DNA of 64,000 nt, taken from NCBI GenBank assembly GCA_963785645.1, contig CAWAWG010000001.1:62001-126000 (forward strand), read 5' to 3'. Below are positions 9,867 through 18,659 of this stretch, piece after piece. The DNA comes from Trebonia sp963785645 (GTDB lineage: Bacteria; Actinomycetota; Actinomycetes; Streptosporangiales; Streptosporangiaceae). The notes under the pieces were generated by a model. That model did no database searches and had not been told where the DNA came from. It saw only the letters and a program-made list of their open reading frames with translations. The translations under genes were made by a program, and so were the position numbers. Every line of letters starts with the position of its first letter. The first letter of the stretch is position 1.

Positions 9867-11144
9867 CTACGCCTCGCTCGTGGCGATCGGCTCGCGCAAC
9901 AGCGGTGAAGGGCGAACGGCCGCCTTAGGCCAGGCGAGGGCCAGCAGGACGACCAAACCCGCGACGATCGGCACCCACCAGATCCATATCGCATGCGACG
10001 GGCCCTGGGCCGCGGCCGTGAGGCCCCCGGCCAGCACGCCCACGGCGAACAAGCGAGGCCAGCTGAGCGTGGCCGCCGGGATCAGCGCGACGGCCATCGG
10101 GGGCCACGGGTAGTACGAGACCATCACCGGCTCGAAGAACGACCGGAGCGCCAGCGCGAGGGCGACCCACCAGAGCACGTCGGTGAGCAGTTCCGCCGAC
10201 CAGGTGTCCCCGTCCCGCCGGCTGGCGGATTCGCCGTTCGCGCCATTGCCGACCTGGGACTGCCAGCGCCGGCGAATCGCCAGCGCGCACAGGCAGGCGA
10301 GGAAGATGGTGGCCAGCCGGAACGGCCCCGCGGCGACGTTCTGGTTGGCCATGTGCGGTGCGAGCGAGGTCCAGGCCGTCGGGTGGTTGATGACCGGGGA
10401 GTCAGGCTGACTGGTGACCGACGTGTAGGTGTCATGCCAGTCGGCGATCGCCGTCGCGGCAAGCAGCACCGCCGAGGGGAGCGCCGAGCGGATGAGGAAC
10501 GGGACCATTCGTCGCCAGGGCAGCACCGCGAGCATCACCGGCAGCGCGAGCAGCACGAGGGGCTGCACGCAGACCGCCGCGCCGGCCAGCCAGCCCGCCA
10601 GGCTGAGCCGCCCCCTGCTCTGCGCCAAGATGGCGTACAGCAGCAGTCCGACGGCGACGGCGTCCTCCGGGTGGCCCCAGCGGGCGGACACGGACCACAG
10701 GATCCCGGCGCTCGCCGCGGCGAGCAGCCCCCGTTTCCAGAAGCGCACGCCGAGTTGCTCCGCGAGCGCGTCGGCGGCGAAGAGCGTGACGCAGCAAAGC
10801 GCGATCTGATACGGCCCGGCGAGCAGCCAGACGGGCGGGTGCAGGTTATGCGGGCCGGGGATGCTGAGCGACAGGCCGAGCGCCGAGAGCAGGGCCGCGC
10901 AGGGCAGCAGGATGACCGCGGCGCCGGGCAGCGAGATCAGCCCGGTTGGCGGCGCGTAGAGACCGCCGATGTTCCCGTGGGCCAGCCGGGTCGTCGCGAT
11001 CAGCGTCCCCCACAGGTCGTAGGGCAGCGCCCACTCTGTCCGGCCGAGCAGCGACGGGCCCCAGGTGGTGCTGTACATCCCGATCGCCAGGAGCCCCGCC
11101 GATGCGATCAGCGGAAATATCCGCCGCCTAATTCGCTCCCGCAT
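9867..11144 (-). CDS. Polytopic membrane protein of unknown function
   Basis: About 425 aa with roughly ten hydrophobic segments. It starts MRERIRRRIFPLIASAGLLA (ATG 11144; a GTG directly upstream is an alternative). The first loop carries WALPYDLWGTL and HGNIGGLYAPP; the layout (Arg-rich start, long first extracytoplasmic loop, many helices, short charged C-terminus) is like GT-C polyprenyl-phosphate-dependent glycosyltransferases. However, I see no diagnostic Asp-Asp or DxE-type motif I would rely on. A hydrophilic loop around GNGANGESASRRDGDTW probably faces the cytosol. Treated as hypothetical; a membrane glycosyltransferase is a guess. Confidence 0.7.
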   Translation of the reverse strand: MRERIRRRIFPLIASAGLLAIGMYSTTWGPSLLGRTEWALPYDLWGTLIATTRLAHGNIGGLYAPPTGLISLPGAAVILLPCAALLSALGLSLSIPGPHNLHPPVWLLAGPYQIALCCVTLFAADALAEQLGVRFWKRGLLAAASAGILWSVSARWGHPEDAVAVGLLLYAILAQSRGRLSLAGWLAGAAVCVQPLVLLALPVMLAVLPWRRMVPFLIRSALPSAVLLAATAIADWHDTYTSVTSQPDSPVINHPTAWTSLAPHMANQNVAAGPFRLATIFLACLCALAIRRRWQSQVGNGANGESASRRDGDTWSAELLTDVLWWVALALALRSFFEPVMVSYYPWPPMAVALIPAATLSWPRLFAVGVLAGGLTAAAQGPSHAIWIWWVPIVAGLVVLLALAWPKAAVRPSPLLREPIATSEA

Positions 11145-11298
11145 CACGCCTACCCCGGCCCCCCCTGCCTGCTCTTACTCGGCGTTCCGCGCCTTCGACG
11201 CCCGCCGGTGTCCCTAGTAAATCGCGTGTTAGATTACAAGGCGCCTGCCCGGCCGGTCATCCCCTTACCGGGCGACCCCCGCAGGCTGACGCCCCGGG

Positions 11299-11348
11299 CG
11301 GGCCGGGCTGCGGGGCGACGGCTTCCCGGGGCCCCGCAGCCCGGCCCG
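11299..11348 (-). terminator. 18-bp hairpin downstream of the PPOX gene
   Basis: Perfect arms 11299-11316 and 11331-11348 (CGGGCCGGGCTGCGGGGC and complement) with a 14-base loop, 21 bases beyond the stop of the minus-strand PPOX gene. A GC-rich terminator without T-tract. Confidence 0.75.
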
Positions 11349-11369
11349 ATGCCGCTGTCAACGCTTGAC

Positions 11370-11762
11370 TCAGCCCCAGGTGATAACCCGTGCGGGCTTG
11401 ATCGTGACGACCACGCGGGTCTCACCCGGCTTGTCCCGGTCGCGCAGGTCTGACCCGTACTTGGCGCCCACCTGGTCCGCGAACGCATAGTCGTCATCCG
11501 GGGTGATCTCCGCGTCGCCGCGCAGTTCGACGTACCGGTAGGGGTTCGCCGGGTCAAGTATGAGGAAGCTGGCCTTGGGCTCCGCCTGCAGGTTCTTCAC
11601 CTTCTGGCGGGCGGTGTTCAGCGAGATCTGCACGGTGTCGCCGTCGGTGAGGAACCAGGTCGCCGACAGTTGCGGCCGCCCGCTCGCCCCGATGGTGCCG
11701 AGCACGCCGATCTGGGCGTTGAGCAGGTCCTTGTGCGAGTCGGGAATCTCATGATTTGTCAT
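11370..11762 (-). CDS. PPOX-class F420-dependent oxidoreductase
   Basis: Protein of 130 aa from ATG 11762 (MTNHEIPDSHKDLL). It has the split-barrel flavin/F420-binding fold: GVLGTIGASGRPQLSATWFL, ISLNTARQKVKNLQ, ASFLILDPANPYRYVELRGDAE, and a C-terminal strand RVVVTIKPARVITWG. This length and the RQKVKNL basic segment are typical of the PPOX/DDN-like F420H2-dependent reductase group. The presence of F420-type enzymes, with the LLM protein 1 kb away, fits an F420-producing actinomycete. Substrate unknown. Followed by a strong hairpin. Confidence 0.87.
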   Translation of the reverse strand: MTNHEIPDSHKDLLNAQIGVLGTIGASGRPQLSATWFLTDGDTVQISLNTARQKVKNLQAEPKASFLILDPANPYRYVELRGDAEITPDDDYAFADQVGAKYGSDLRDRDKPGETRVVVTIKPARVITWG

Positions 11763-12021
11763 GCTTCGAACTCTACGACGTGGCCGGCCCCCGGTCGGCC
11801 GCAAGATCCCTAATGACCGTGCGGCCGGGGCAGGGTTGGCAAAGTTCCTCAGCCTCAAACAGCGCGGTTCCGTGCCCACCTGCAGGCGAATCGCCGGCCC
11901 GCGCGATGACCGCACGAAATTCGACTGGAAAGCGTTTCGCGGTGGTGACGCGGGTCAATCACAAGGAGTAGGGTCACTGTGAATTCTCCGCTCCCGACGG
12001 CGTAAGGGATAAGAGGCCGCC

Positions 12022-12510
12022 ATGTACCAGCGATTCCCGGGCAACGGACAGCCGAGCGAGCCAGCAACGGCGGGCAGCGCTCCGCAATCGGTCCGGCGGG
12101 CTGCTCAGGTTATGTATGTCGGCCTGGCGGCGAGCCTGATTGGCATCGTCATCGATATGACCACGCTCTCCTCGACGCGCAGCGCGATCATCAATCACAA
12201 TCACAATCTCACAGCGGCACAGGTCAATACCGCCGAACATGTGGAGATCGGTGTGTTCATCGCCGGCGGCCTGATCGGCGCCGCGCTATGGCTCTGGATG
12301 GCGCAAAGCTGCCTGGCCGGCAAGGGCTGGGCCCGGATCGTCTCGACGGTGTTCTTCGGCATCGAAACATTGAGCCTGATTATCAGTGGCAGCGCTGCGG
12401 GCAGCGTGACCCGGCTCTACAGCATTGTCGTCTGGGTGATCGGCCTGATCGCGGTCATCCTGCTGTGGCGGCGGTCATCGTCCGAGTACTTCCGGGCCCC
12501 TCGCTACTAG
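12022..12510 (+). CDS. 4-TM membrane protein, paralogue of the kinase C-terminal domain
   Basis: Protein of 162 aa: a short hydrophilic start (MYQRFPGNGQPSEPATAGSA), then four membrane helices. Characteristic points are AAQVMYVGLAASLIGIVIDM, the N-x-H loop INHNHNLTAAQ, WLWMAQSCLAGKGWARI, and VVWVIGLIAVILLWR followed by SSEYFRAPRY. The same order of motifs (VMYxG, W-x-W-x-A, K/RGW, VVWVxG, then an aromatic-rich tail) occurs in the last 150 residues of the Ser/Thr kinase at 790-2700. It therefore appears to be a stand-alone copy of that domain. Start at ATG 12022 after AAGAGG. Function unknown. Confidence 0.75.
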   Translation: MYQRFPGNGQPSEPATAGSAPQSVRRAAQVMYVGLAASLIGIVIDMTTLSSTRSAIINHNHNLTAAQVNTAEHVEIGVFIAGGLIGAALWLWMAQSCLAGKGWARIVSTVFFGIETLSLIISGSAAGSVTRLYSIVVWVIGLIAVILLWRRSSSEYFRAPRY

Positions 12511-12599
12511 CGACAGCAGGGGATACCGGCTTCGCCCGCCCGGTCGGCACTTCCAGGGGGCCTGGGACGTCAGCCGTCCGGGAGGAATACGGTTGAACC

Positions 12600-13478
12600 A
12601 TGAAACTTGGTCTGCACATCTCGGACTTCACCTGGGAGGGCGGCGCGCCCGGCCTCCGTCTCAAGCTCGGTGAGATCGCTCAGCGTGCCGAGCAGGCCGG
12701 CGTCGACCGGATCAGCGTCATGGACCACCTATGGCAAATCGGGCACATCGGACCGCCCGAGCACGAGATGCTCGAGGCCTACACCGCACTCGGCTGGCTG
12801 GCGGCCAAGACCGAGCGCGTCAAGCTGCTGACGATGGTAACCGCCGTCGTCTACCGGGAGCCCGGCCTGCTCGCGAAGGCGGTAACAACGCTTGACGTGC
12901 TGTCCGGCGGGCGCGCGATTCTCGGCATCGGTGCGGCGTGGAACGCGGAGGAATCGGCCGGCCTCGGACTGTTCTTCCCGCCGCTGTCCGAGCGGTTCGA
13001 GCGCCTGGAGGAAGCCATCCTCATCTGCAAGCAGATGTGGAGCGGCGACCAGGGCCCGTTCGACGGCAAGCACTACCACCTGGCCCGGACACTGAACTCA
13101 CCGCAGGCGCTGTCCCGGCCGCACCCGCCGATCCTGATCGGCGGCGGCGGCGAGAAGAAGACGCTCAAGCTCGTGGCCCGCTACGGTGACGCGTGCAACC
13201 TCTTCGCCCTCAACCTGGACGACGCCGCGCACAAACTGGAAGTGCTCCGTGAGCACTGCGCCAACGAAGGCCGCGACTACGACGAGATCGAGAAGACCGC
13301 CCAGAAGAGCTACGACCTGGGCGAAAACGGCGAGAACGTCAACCAGACGATCGAGCATCTGCACCAGATGGCCGAGTTGGGCTTCACCCAGGCCCACGGC
13401 TCGCTGATCGGTGTCAGCAAGCCCGGACAGCTAGACCTGTTCGCGGAGAAGGTCATCCCGGCCGTCGCGAAGTTCTAG
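12600..13478 (+). CDS. LLM-class F420-dependent oxidoreductase
   Basis: Protein of 292 aa with a TIM-barrel luciferase-like monooxygenase fold. Seen: MKLGLHISDFTWEGG, the MDHLWQI segment after strand 2, TMVTAVVYREPGLLAKAVTTLDVLSGGRA (classical LLM signature region) and GIGAAWN. Further on is the PPILIGGGGEKKTLKLVARYGDACN motif that cradles the cofactor phosphate in F420-dependent members. An F420-dependent reductase/dehydrogenase is therefore likelier than an FMN luciferase. A good GGAGG lies 15 bases upstream, with the start at ATG 12600. Stands alone; ended by a strong hairpin. Substrate not predictable. Confidence 0.9.
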   Translation: MKLGLHISDFTWEGGAPGLRLKLGEIAQRAEQAGVDRISVMDHLWQIGHIGPPEHEMLEAYTALGWLAAKTERVKLLTMVTAVVYREPGLLAKAVTTLDVLSGGRAILGIGAAWNAEESAGLGLFFPPLSERFERLEEAILICKQMWSGDQGPFDGKHYHLARTLNSPQALSRPHPPILIGGGGEKKTLKLVARYGDACNLFALNLDDAAHKLEVLREHCANEGRDYDEIEKTAQKSYDLGENGENVNQTIEHLHQMAELGFTQAHGSLIGVSKPGQLDLFAEKVIPAVAKF

Positions 13479-13491
13479 CCCGTGTTTCGCC

Positions 13492-13536
13492 AGCGGTCCG
13501 GGTTGTGCCGCCGTGAGCGGCACAACCCGGACCGCT
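13492..13536 (+). terminator. 20-bp hairpin terminator
   Basis: Perfect arms 13492-13511 (AGCGGTCCGGGTTGTGCCGC) and 13517-13536 around a 5-base loop, 14 bases after the LLM oxidoreductase stop. Confidence 0.85.
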
Positions 13537-13656
13537 GAAATGAAGGCGACCGGGCCGGTTGTTGCTCGCACTGAGGCACCGAGACTGCCCGCAAGTCGTC
13601 TGGCGCGGATCAGCCAGGTTCGATGGAACCAAATGGAACCAACGAGAGGACGTCAT

Positions 13657-14478
13657 GTGACCACTCCAGCATCAGCCTCAACTCCCGCGGGCCCGCGGCG
13701 GAGGAAGCCGCCGAAGCTCGTTGAGGTCGTGTCCGTATCCGCGCTCACCCCCCGCCTGGTGTCCGTGCTTGTCACCGGCGATGACCTCGACGCATTCGCG
13801 GATGCCGCCCCGACCTCGCATATGAAGGTGTTCCTGCCCGCCGAAGGCCAGGACGCGCCGAGTCTCCCGGAGTTCACACCGGACGGCGTCGTCCACGCGG
13901 GCGAGGGACCGCAGCCAACGGTGCGCACCTACACCCCCCGCGGCTACGACCCGGCCACCAAGGCCCTGGAGATCCAGTTCCTCCTGCACGGCGAGGGCCC
14001 GGCATCGGCGTGGGCGCAGCGGGCCAAGCCCGGGGACAAGCTCGCGGTCGCCGGCCCTGGCGGCCGGTTCGCCCTTGAGTCGGCCGCCGAATACTGGTGG
14101 CTGGCCGCCGACGAGTCCGCGATTCCCGCCGTCGGCACCCTCCTCGAGGCCCTGCCCGAGTCGACCATCGCGGACGTGCACATCGAGGTGGACGGCCCGG
14201 AGGACGAGATCGGGCTCCCCGGCCCCGCCAAGACCACGATCACCTGGCACCACCGGCGCAGCAGCGACGCGTTCGGCGAGGAACTCGCGGCCGCCGCCCG
14301 CGCGGCGATCATCCCCGACGGCGCCCGGATCTGGGTGGCCTGCGAGTCGGCCGCGATGCGCGGCATCCGCCGCTACTTCGCCCGTGAGCGCGGCATTCCG
14401 GCCGCCCAGCTAGTCACCCGCGGCTACTGGCGCCTCGGCGCGCAGAACCACCCCGATCACGACTACGGCGACGACTAA
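13657..14478 (+). CDS. Siderophore-interacting protein (FAD-dependent ferric-siderophore reductase)
   Basis: Protein of 273 aa from GTG 13657, preceded by GAGAGGA six bases upstream; in-frame sequence back to 13513 has no such site and runs into the preceding terminator. N-terminal FAD-binding barrel: KLVEVVSVSALTPRLVSVLV, then the RTYTPR-x-YDP flavin motif and the HGEGPASAWAQ-x-AKPGD phosphate/isoalloxazine region. The C-terminal SIP NAD(P)H domain begins at YWWLAADESAIPAVGTLLE and ends RGYWRLGAQNH. These cytosolic enzymes reduce Fe(III)-siderophores to release iron. No siderophore transporter is adjacent, so the partner is unknown. Confidence 0.92.
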   Translation: MTTPASASTPAGPRRRKPPKLVEVVSVSALTPRLVSVLVTGDDLDAFADAAPTSHMKVFLPAEGQDAPSLPEFTPDGVVHAGEGPQPTVRTYTPRGYDPATKALEIQFLLHGEGPASAWAQRAKPGDKLAVAGPGGRFALESAAEYWWLAADESAIPAVGTLLEALPESTIADVHIEVDGPEDEIGLPGPAKTTITWHHRRSSDAFGEELAAAARAAIIPDGARIWVACESAAMRGIRRYFARERGIPAAQLVTRGYWRLGAQNHPDHDYGDD

Positions 14479-14838
14479 ATTTCACCGCCGAGTTCTGCCA
14501 CCGCCGGGTGCCGCAAGATCAACCGATCAAACCCGTGATCCCGAACGAGTCCGGCTTGCTCTCGCGGCGAACTATTACTCATCGCGGGTTCGCCTGCGGG
14601 CCGCCCGGAAGTGCCTCCTCGCAGAGGTATACCGAATTTTGGTCGGAAACTGGTCCGACTTGCGGCAGTTTGTCCAACCAAAATTCGGTATACCTTTATG
14701 CTGAGAGGCATTGGGCGGGAGTGTCCCCTATGCGAATGGCGAAGGGCCGGCCCGTTGCGGCGGGCAGGCCCCTTCTATTCACGGCCCGGGTGGGCGGGTC
14801 AAGGAGTTACCCGGGCCGTGCTCCTTGGTGGCTGTTTC
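14479..14838. other. 360-base intergenic region with a dispersed repeat and an AT-rich inverted repeat
   Basis: Between two convergent genes (SIP + and thaumatin-like -). It holds copy A of the CCGAACGAGTCCGG element (14541-14554) and a long imperfect palindrome at 14625-14695. Neither looks coding. Nothing else recognised. Confidence 0.6.
14625..14695. repeat. AT-rich 22-bp inverted repeat (MITE-like or hairpin)
   Basis: AGGTATACCGAATTTTGGTC-GG at 14625-14646 pairs with 14674-14695 with a single mismatch, across a 27-base spacer. The arms are far more AT-rich than the genome, which points to a foreign element end pair or a recombination/regulatory site rather than an ordinary GC-rich terminator. 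Confidence 0.6.
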
Positions 14839-15960
14839 TCAGCTCGGCGTGATGCCGAAGGTGATTCTGTAGTCGCAGACCCCGGAGCAGGTGAAGACGC
14901 TGGTCGCGTCGTCGTCTACGTAGGAGTAGGCATACGGCTCGGCGGTCTTGAATACCGCGGCGTAGTCGACGGGCCACTTCGCCGGAACGCAGTCGGCCCT
15001 CGGTGCGTAAGGACCCTGGCAGCAGTACTGGTCTCCGCCCAGCCTCGCGCAGGCGGAGATGCAGCCGACGACGGCGGCGCCCACCTTCACGTCGAGCACG
15101 CTCGGGCAGGCAACGGCTTTGGTGCATCCGGCGGCCACGCACCCGTCCGGACTGATCTTGTCTACCGTCCCGCCCGACGAGTGGGTGATGTTGATATACA
15201 TCGGCAGGTTGGAGCCGTCCACCATGCTCACGTCGTAGAAGTCCATGTTCTGCCACGCGTCGAAGTTGACCTCGGCGAGCGTGGCGGGGATCGTGCCCCA
15301 GCCCTTGCACTGGAACAGGCCGCCGCAGTCTCCCGTCTGGCACTTCCCGACGCCGGCGCTGTCGAAGTCGCAGCCGGTGCGACCCCAGAAGCGGGTGTTC
15401 AGATTGTTCGGCGTGGTGATCGTGACGCTCTGCCCGGCGGGCAGCACCCAGCCCGTGGCGCTAAGCGGCGAGGTCGCGCTGGGCGCTGCCGCGACCCAGA
15501 TGGTCTGCGACATGTGGTTGACGAACGTCACCAGGCGCTGGTCGCCGCTGGGCTGGCCGGCGGCCTCCGAAGGGGGTGGGACGGAGGCCGCCGGGTCTGT
15601 GGGTGAGTGAGTGCTGCTTGGTGCGGCCGCGGCCGGCGTCGGCACTACAGAAGACGTTCGGACCGGCGTTGCGGTTGTCTTGACTTCATGCGCCGACGAT
15701 TGTTTTGTCGTCGCATGGGCCGCGGCCGGACCCGACGTGCCGCCGGCGGTGCCGGCCACGCCCGCTGTGCCGCCCATGGGTGCCATGGCGACGGCGGTGA
15801 CAGGATCCTGTCCGCTCGGCGCACTGGTGCCCAAGGCGGCGCAACCCGCCGTGAACGCGACCGCGGTCAGCGCCGCCGTCGTCACGAACGCCCTTGTATG
15901 CCAGGCTCTCCACCTGCCGTTGCCGCGTCTCCCGCGTCCCGCGTGACCGCCGAATCTCAC
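14839..15960 (-). CDS. Thaumatin-like lipoprotein
   Basis: Protein of 373 aa from GTG 15960 (GGGAGG 6-8 bases upstream). Arg-rich start, hydrophobic AFVTTAALTAVAFTAGC, i.e. a lipobox (FTAGC), then ~90 residues of Ala/Thr/Ser/Pro linker. The rest is a thaumatin domain: FVNHMSQTIWVAA, GWVLPAGQSVTITTP, RFWGRTGCDFD and the family signature GVGKCQTGDCGGLFQC. After these come a DFYDVSMVDGSNLPM segment and many Cys (disulphides), closing with SVFTCSGVCDYRITFG. Plant thaumatins bind or cleave beta-1,3-glucan and are antifungal; bacterial ones are rare and their role is unproven. It is divergent from a sigma factor fused to a beta-glucanase-like domain, suggesting joint control. Confidence 0.88.
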   Translation of the reverse strand: MRFGGHAGRGRRGNGRWRAWHTRAFVTTAALTAVAFTAGCAALGTSAPSGQDPVTAVAMAPMGGTAGVAGTAGGTSGPAAAHATTKQSSAHEVKTTATPVRTSSVVPTPAAAAPSSTHSPTDPAASVPPPSEAAGQPSGDQRLVTFVNHMSQTIWVAAAPSATSPLSATGWVLPAGQSVTITTPNNLNTRFWGRTGCDFDSAGVGKCQTGDCGGLFQCKGWGTIPATLAEVNFDAWQNMDFYDVSMVDGSNLPMYINITHSSGGTVDKISPDGCVAAGCTKAVACPSVLDVKVGAAVVGCISACARLGGDQYCCQGPYAPRADCVPAKWPVDYAAVFKTAEPYAYSYVDDDATSVFTCSGVCDYRITFGITPS

Positions 15961-16080
15961 CCGTGTCCTCCCTGCGCAACTTGGCTGCTGATATAGGAGA
16001 CGGCAGCGAGACCAGCCCATAACAGTTTTCTCTGCGGGATTTCCGTTATCTGGGGACTCGCGTGGTGTCTCCTAGTTGTG

Positions 16081-17968
16081 ATGAGAACTCCAGCAGGGGC
16101 TGATCCGGACCTCGCGACGGTGGTGGCCGCGCGACGAGGCGACAGGGACGCGCGTGACGCACTGGCCGCCGGGTACCTGCCGCTCGTCTATAACGTCGTC
16201 GGCCGGGCCATGAACGGCCACCCGGACGTCGACGACGTGGTCCAGGAGACGATGCTCCGCGCGCTGCGCGGCATCGGCGAACTGCGCGACCCGGCGGCGT
16301 TCCGCTCGTGGCTGGTGGCGATCGCGATCAGGCAGGTGCGCTACTCCTACCGGGACCGCCTGGCGCAGCCGCCCGCCGTGGAACTGGACGCGCCGGTCCC
16401 CGACTTCGTCGACCAGACCATCGAGCGGCTTGGCCTGTCCGGCCAGCGGCTCCTGGCGGCGGAGGCAACCCGGTGGCTCGATGAGGACGACCGGCCGGTG
16501 CTGTGCCCTCTGGTGGCAGGAAGCGGCCGGGCGAGATCACCCGCGCCGAGCTTGCCGAGGGGATCGGCGTGACCTACGCGCACGCCGGCCGTCCGGGTGG
16601 CACGGATGAAGGAACGCCTCGCCGCCTCCCGGATGATCGTGCACGCGCTGGAACGGGTCCCGCGGTGCGTGAACCTCGCCTTCACCGCCGAGGGGTGGAA
16701 CGGCGAGCCGAGTCCGCTGTGGCGCAAGCGGCTGGTCAGGCACGTCCGGGACTGTGCGCTGTGCCTGACCGGTACCGAGCGGATGATCCCGGCCGAGCGG
16801 CTGCTCGCCGGGCTGCCGCTGCTCGCGGTCCCGGCCGGTCTCGCCGGCCGGACCCTCAGCCTGGTGGCCGGCGGTCCGTTCGCCCCCGCCGCGGCGGCCG
16901 GTCATTCGGCCCAGGCGACCGGGAGCAACGGGCTGAGCGGCCTTCGCGCCGCCCGCCACGCGCGGATCCTGGCGAAGGGCAGCGCCGTCTCCATGCCGCC
17001 GAAGCTGGTCGCCGTATCGGTCGCCGTGGTCACCTGCGCGGCCGGCGGGACGTTCGCGGTCACCCACGCGCACCATCCGCCGCGGCCTGCCGCGGTCAGC
17101 ATTCCCGCGTCCGCATCAGCGCTCGCGGCCCCTCCGCTGCCCCTCGCCACCCACTCCGCGCACCTGACACCGTCGCCGAAGCCCTCGAAGCCAGCGCAGG
17201 CCGCTCAGCCGGCCCCGCGACCCAGACGAGCGAGCGCAAGGGCGTCAGCACCTGGAACTTCACCGGCGCGCAGCAGGCCCTGGCCGAGTCGGGCGCGTCC
17301 TGGTACTACAACTGGGGCGGCGACACCGAACGGAGTCACCGCCCCGGCCGGGGTGAGCTACGTCCCGATGATCTGGGGCGCGGCCAACGTCACCAGCGCC
17401 ACGCTCTCCCAGGTCAGTCAGGAGGGCCGCATCCTGCTCGGCTTCAACGAGCCGGACCTGGCCAGCCAGTCCAACATGACCGTGGCGCAGGCGCTCGACC
17501 TGTGGCCCAAGCTGATGGCGACCGGCATGACCCTGGGCAGTCCCGCGGTGGCCGCCGGCGCCGCGACCCCAGGCGGCTGGCTCGACCAGTTCATGGCGGG
17601 TGCGAAGACGCGCGGCTACCGGGTCGACTTCATCACCGTGCACTGGTACGGCGGCGACTTCAGTACCGGCCCCGCCGTCCAGGAGCTCGAGTCATACCTC
17701 CAGGCGATCTACGCAGCGCTATCACCTGCCGATCTGGGTCACGGAGTTCGCGCTCACCAATTACAGCGGCGGGACGGAGACCTTCCCGACCGAGGCGCAG
17801 CAGGCCGCCTTCCTCACCGCGGCCACGAAGATGCTCGACGGCCTGTCCTACGTGCAGCGCTACGCGTGGTTCGCCCTGCCGACCTCGTCCGGCAGCGGCA
17901 CGACCGGCCTGTTCAACCCCGGCCCGTCCGTCACCCAAGTCGGCCAGGCCTTCGAATCGGCACAGTAA
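16081..17968 (+). pseudogene. ECF sigma factor - TM - glycosyl hydrolase (GH128-like) fusion, several frameshifts
   Basis: From ATG 16081 (GTG 16078 possible): sigma region 2 (LPLVYNVVGRAMNGHPDVDDVVQETM, FRSWLVAIAIRQ), then region 4 (ITRAELAEGIGVTYAH, VARMKERLAASR). Next come an HVRDCALC zinc-ligand-like motif, a membrane helix (LVAVSVAVVTCAAGGTFAV), a Pro-rich linker and a clan-A glycosidase domain: WNFTGAQQALAESGASWYYN, VPMIWGAANV, GFNEPD (acid/base Glu), ITVHWYGG, WVTEFAL (nucleophile Glu). It reads through only if about six single-base shifts are corrected: ~16505, 16530, 16587, 17160-17230, 17336 and 17719. The three early +1 shifts together restore frame. The domain order resembles ECF sigma factors with extracytoplasmic sugar-sensing tails. 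The glycosidase family targets beta-1,3-glucan, matching the divergent thaumatin-like gene. Decay or sequencing error cannot be separated here. Confidence 0.72.
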
Positions 17969-18096
17969 TTCCCCCGTATCCTCCGGATTTATCACTCTAT
18001 GGTCCGGGGTTCACCGGTCCCTGGGGTGGGAACTCTGGTGCGTGGATCAGGTACGGGTAAGTCCGCGTCGGATGACGCACCGCGGGAGGATATGGA

Positions 18097-18585
18097 ATGA
18101 CCGCAGTCGACGGCTACGTCAAGAACAACGAGGAGTACGCGCTCACGTACGTCGGCGGGCGGCCGACCAGGCCCGCCAGGCACGTCGCGGTCGTTGCCTG
18201 CATGGACTCCCGGATGAGGATCTTTTCCCTACTCGGCCTCCGCGACGGCGAGGCGCATGTGATCAGGAACGCCGGCGGCGTGGTCACCGACGACGTGGTG
18301 CGGTCGCTGGCGATCAGCCAGCGGCTGCTCGGCACCCGCGAGATCATGCTCATCCATCACACCGACTGCGGCCTCCAGAAGACCACAGAAGACGAGTTCA
18401 AGGGCGCGATCGAGGCGGAGACGGGGATCAGGCCGCCCTGGGCCGTCGAGGCATTCAGCGATGCCGCGCAGGACACTCGTCAGTCGATCGGCCGGCTGAA
18501 GGCCAGCCCGTTCATCCCGCACAAGGACGCCATCCGGGGCTTCGTCTTCGATGTGGAAACCGGCCAGCTCCACGAAGTGAGCTGA
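18097..18585 (+). CDS. Beta-class carbonic anhydrase
   Basis: Protein of 162 aa, matching the short actinobacterial beta-CA group. Zinc ligands and catalytic dyad are visible: VVACMDSRM (Cys with the Asp-Arg pair) and the second site HHTDCGL (His and Cys). HVIRNAGGVVTDDVVRSLAIS forms the conserved core between them. It interconverts CO2 and bicarbonate in the cytosol. GGAGG lies eight bases before ATG 18097. Upstream is the frameshifted sigma-GH gene; downstream a haemoglobin gene with its own ribosome site, so co-transcription is possible but unproven. Confidence 0.93.
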   Translation: MTAVDGYVKNNEEYALTYVGGRPTRPARHVAVVACMDSRMRIFSLLGLRDGEAHVIRNAGGVVTDDVVRSLAISQRLLGTREIMLIHHTDCGLQKTTEDEFKGAIEAETGIRPPWAVEAFSDAAQDTRQSIGRLKASPFIPHKDAIRGFVFDVETGQLHEVS

Positions 18586-18659
18586 AATCCCTCACCGGCC
18601 CCGGACGGTAGCCGCAGAGCCCGTAGACATCAGGGGAAAATGTGTTCTAGGGTGGGACC

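Noticed and set aside
9993..11453. 486-aa plus-strand open frame
   Set aside because: Antisense of the polytopic membrane protein, Arg/Pro/Gly-rich without domain features.
14625..14695. Rho-independent terminator
   Set aside because: Possible but the arms are AT-rich and spaced 27 bases apart, so kept as an unexplained inverted repeat.
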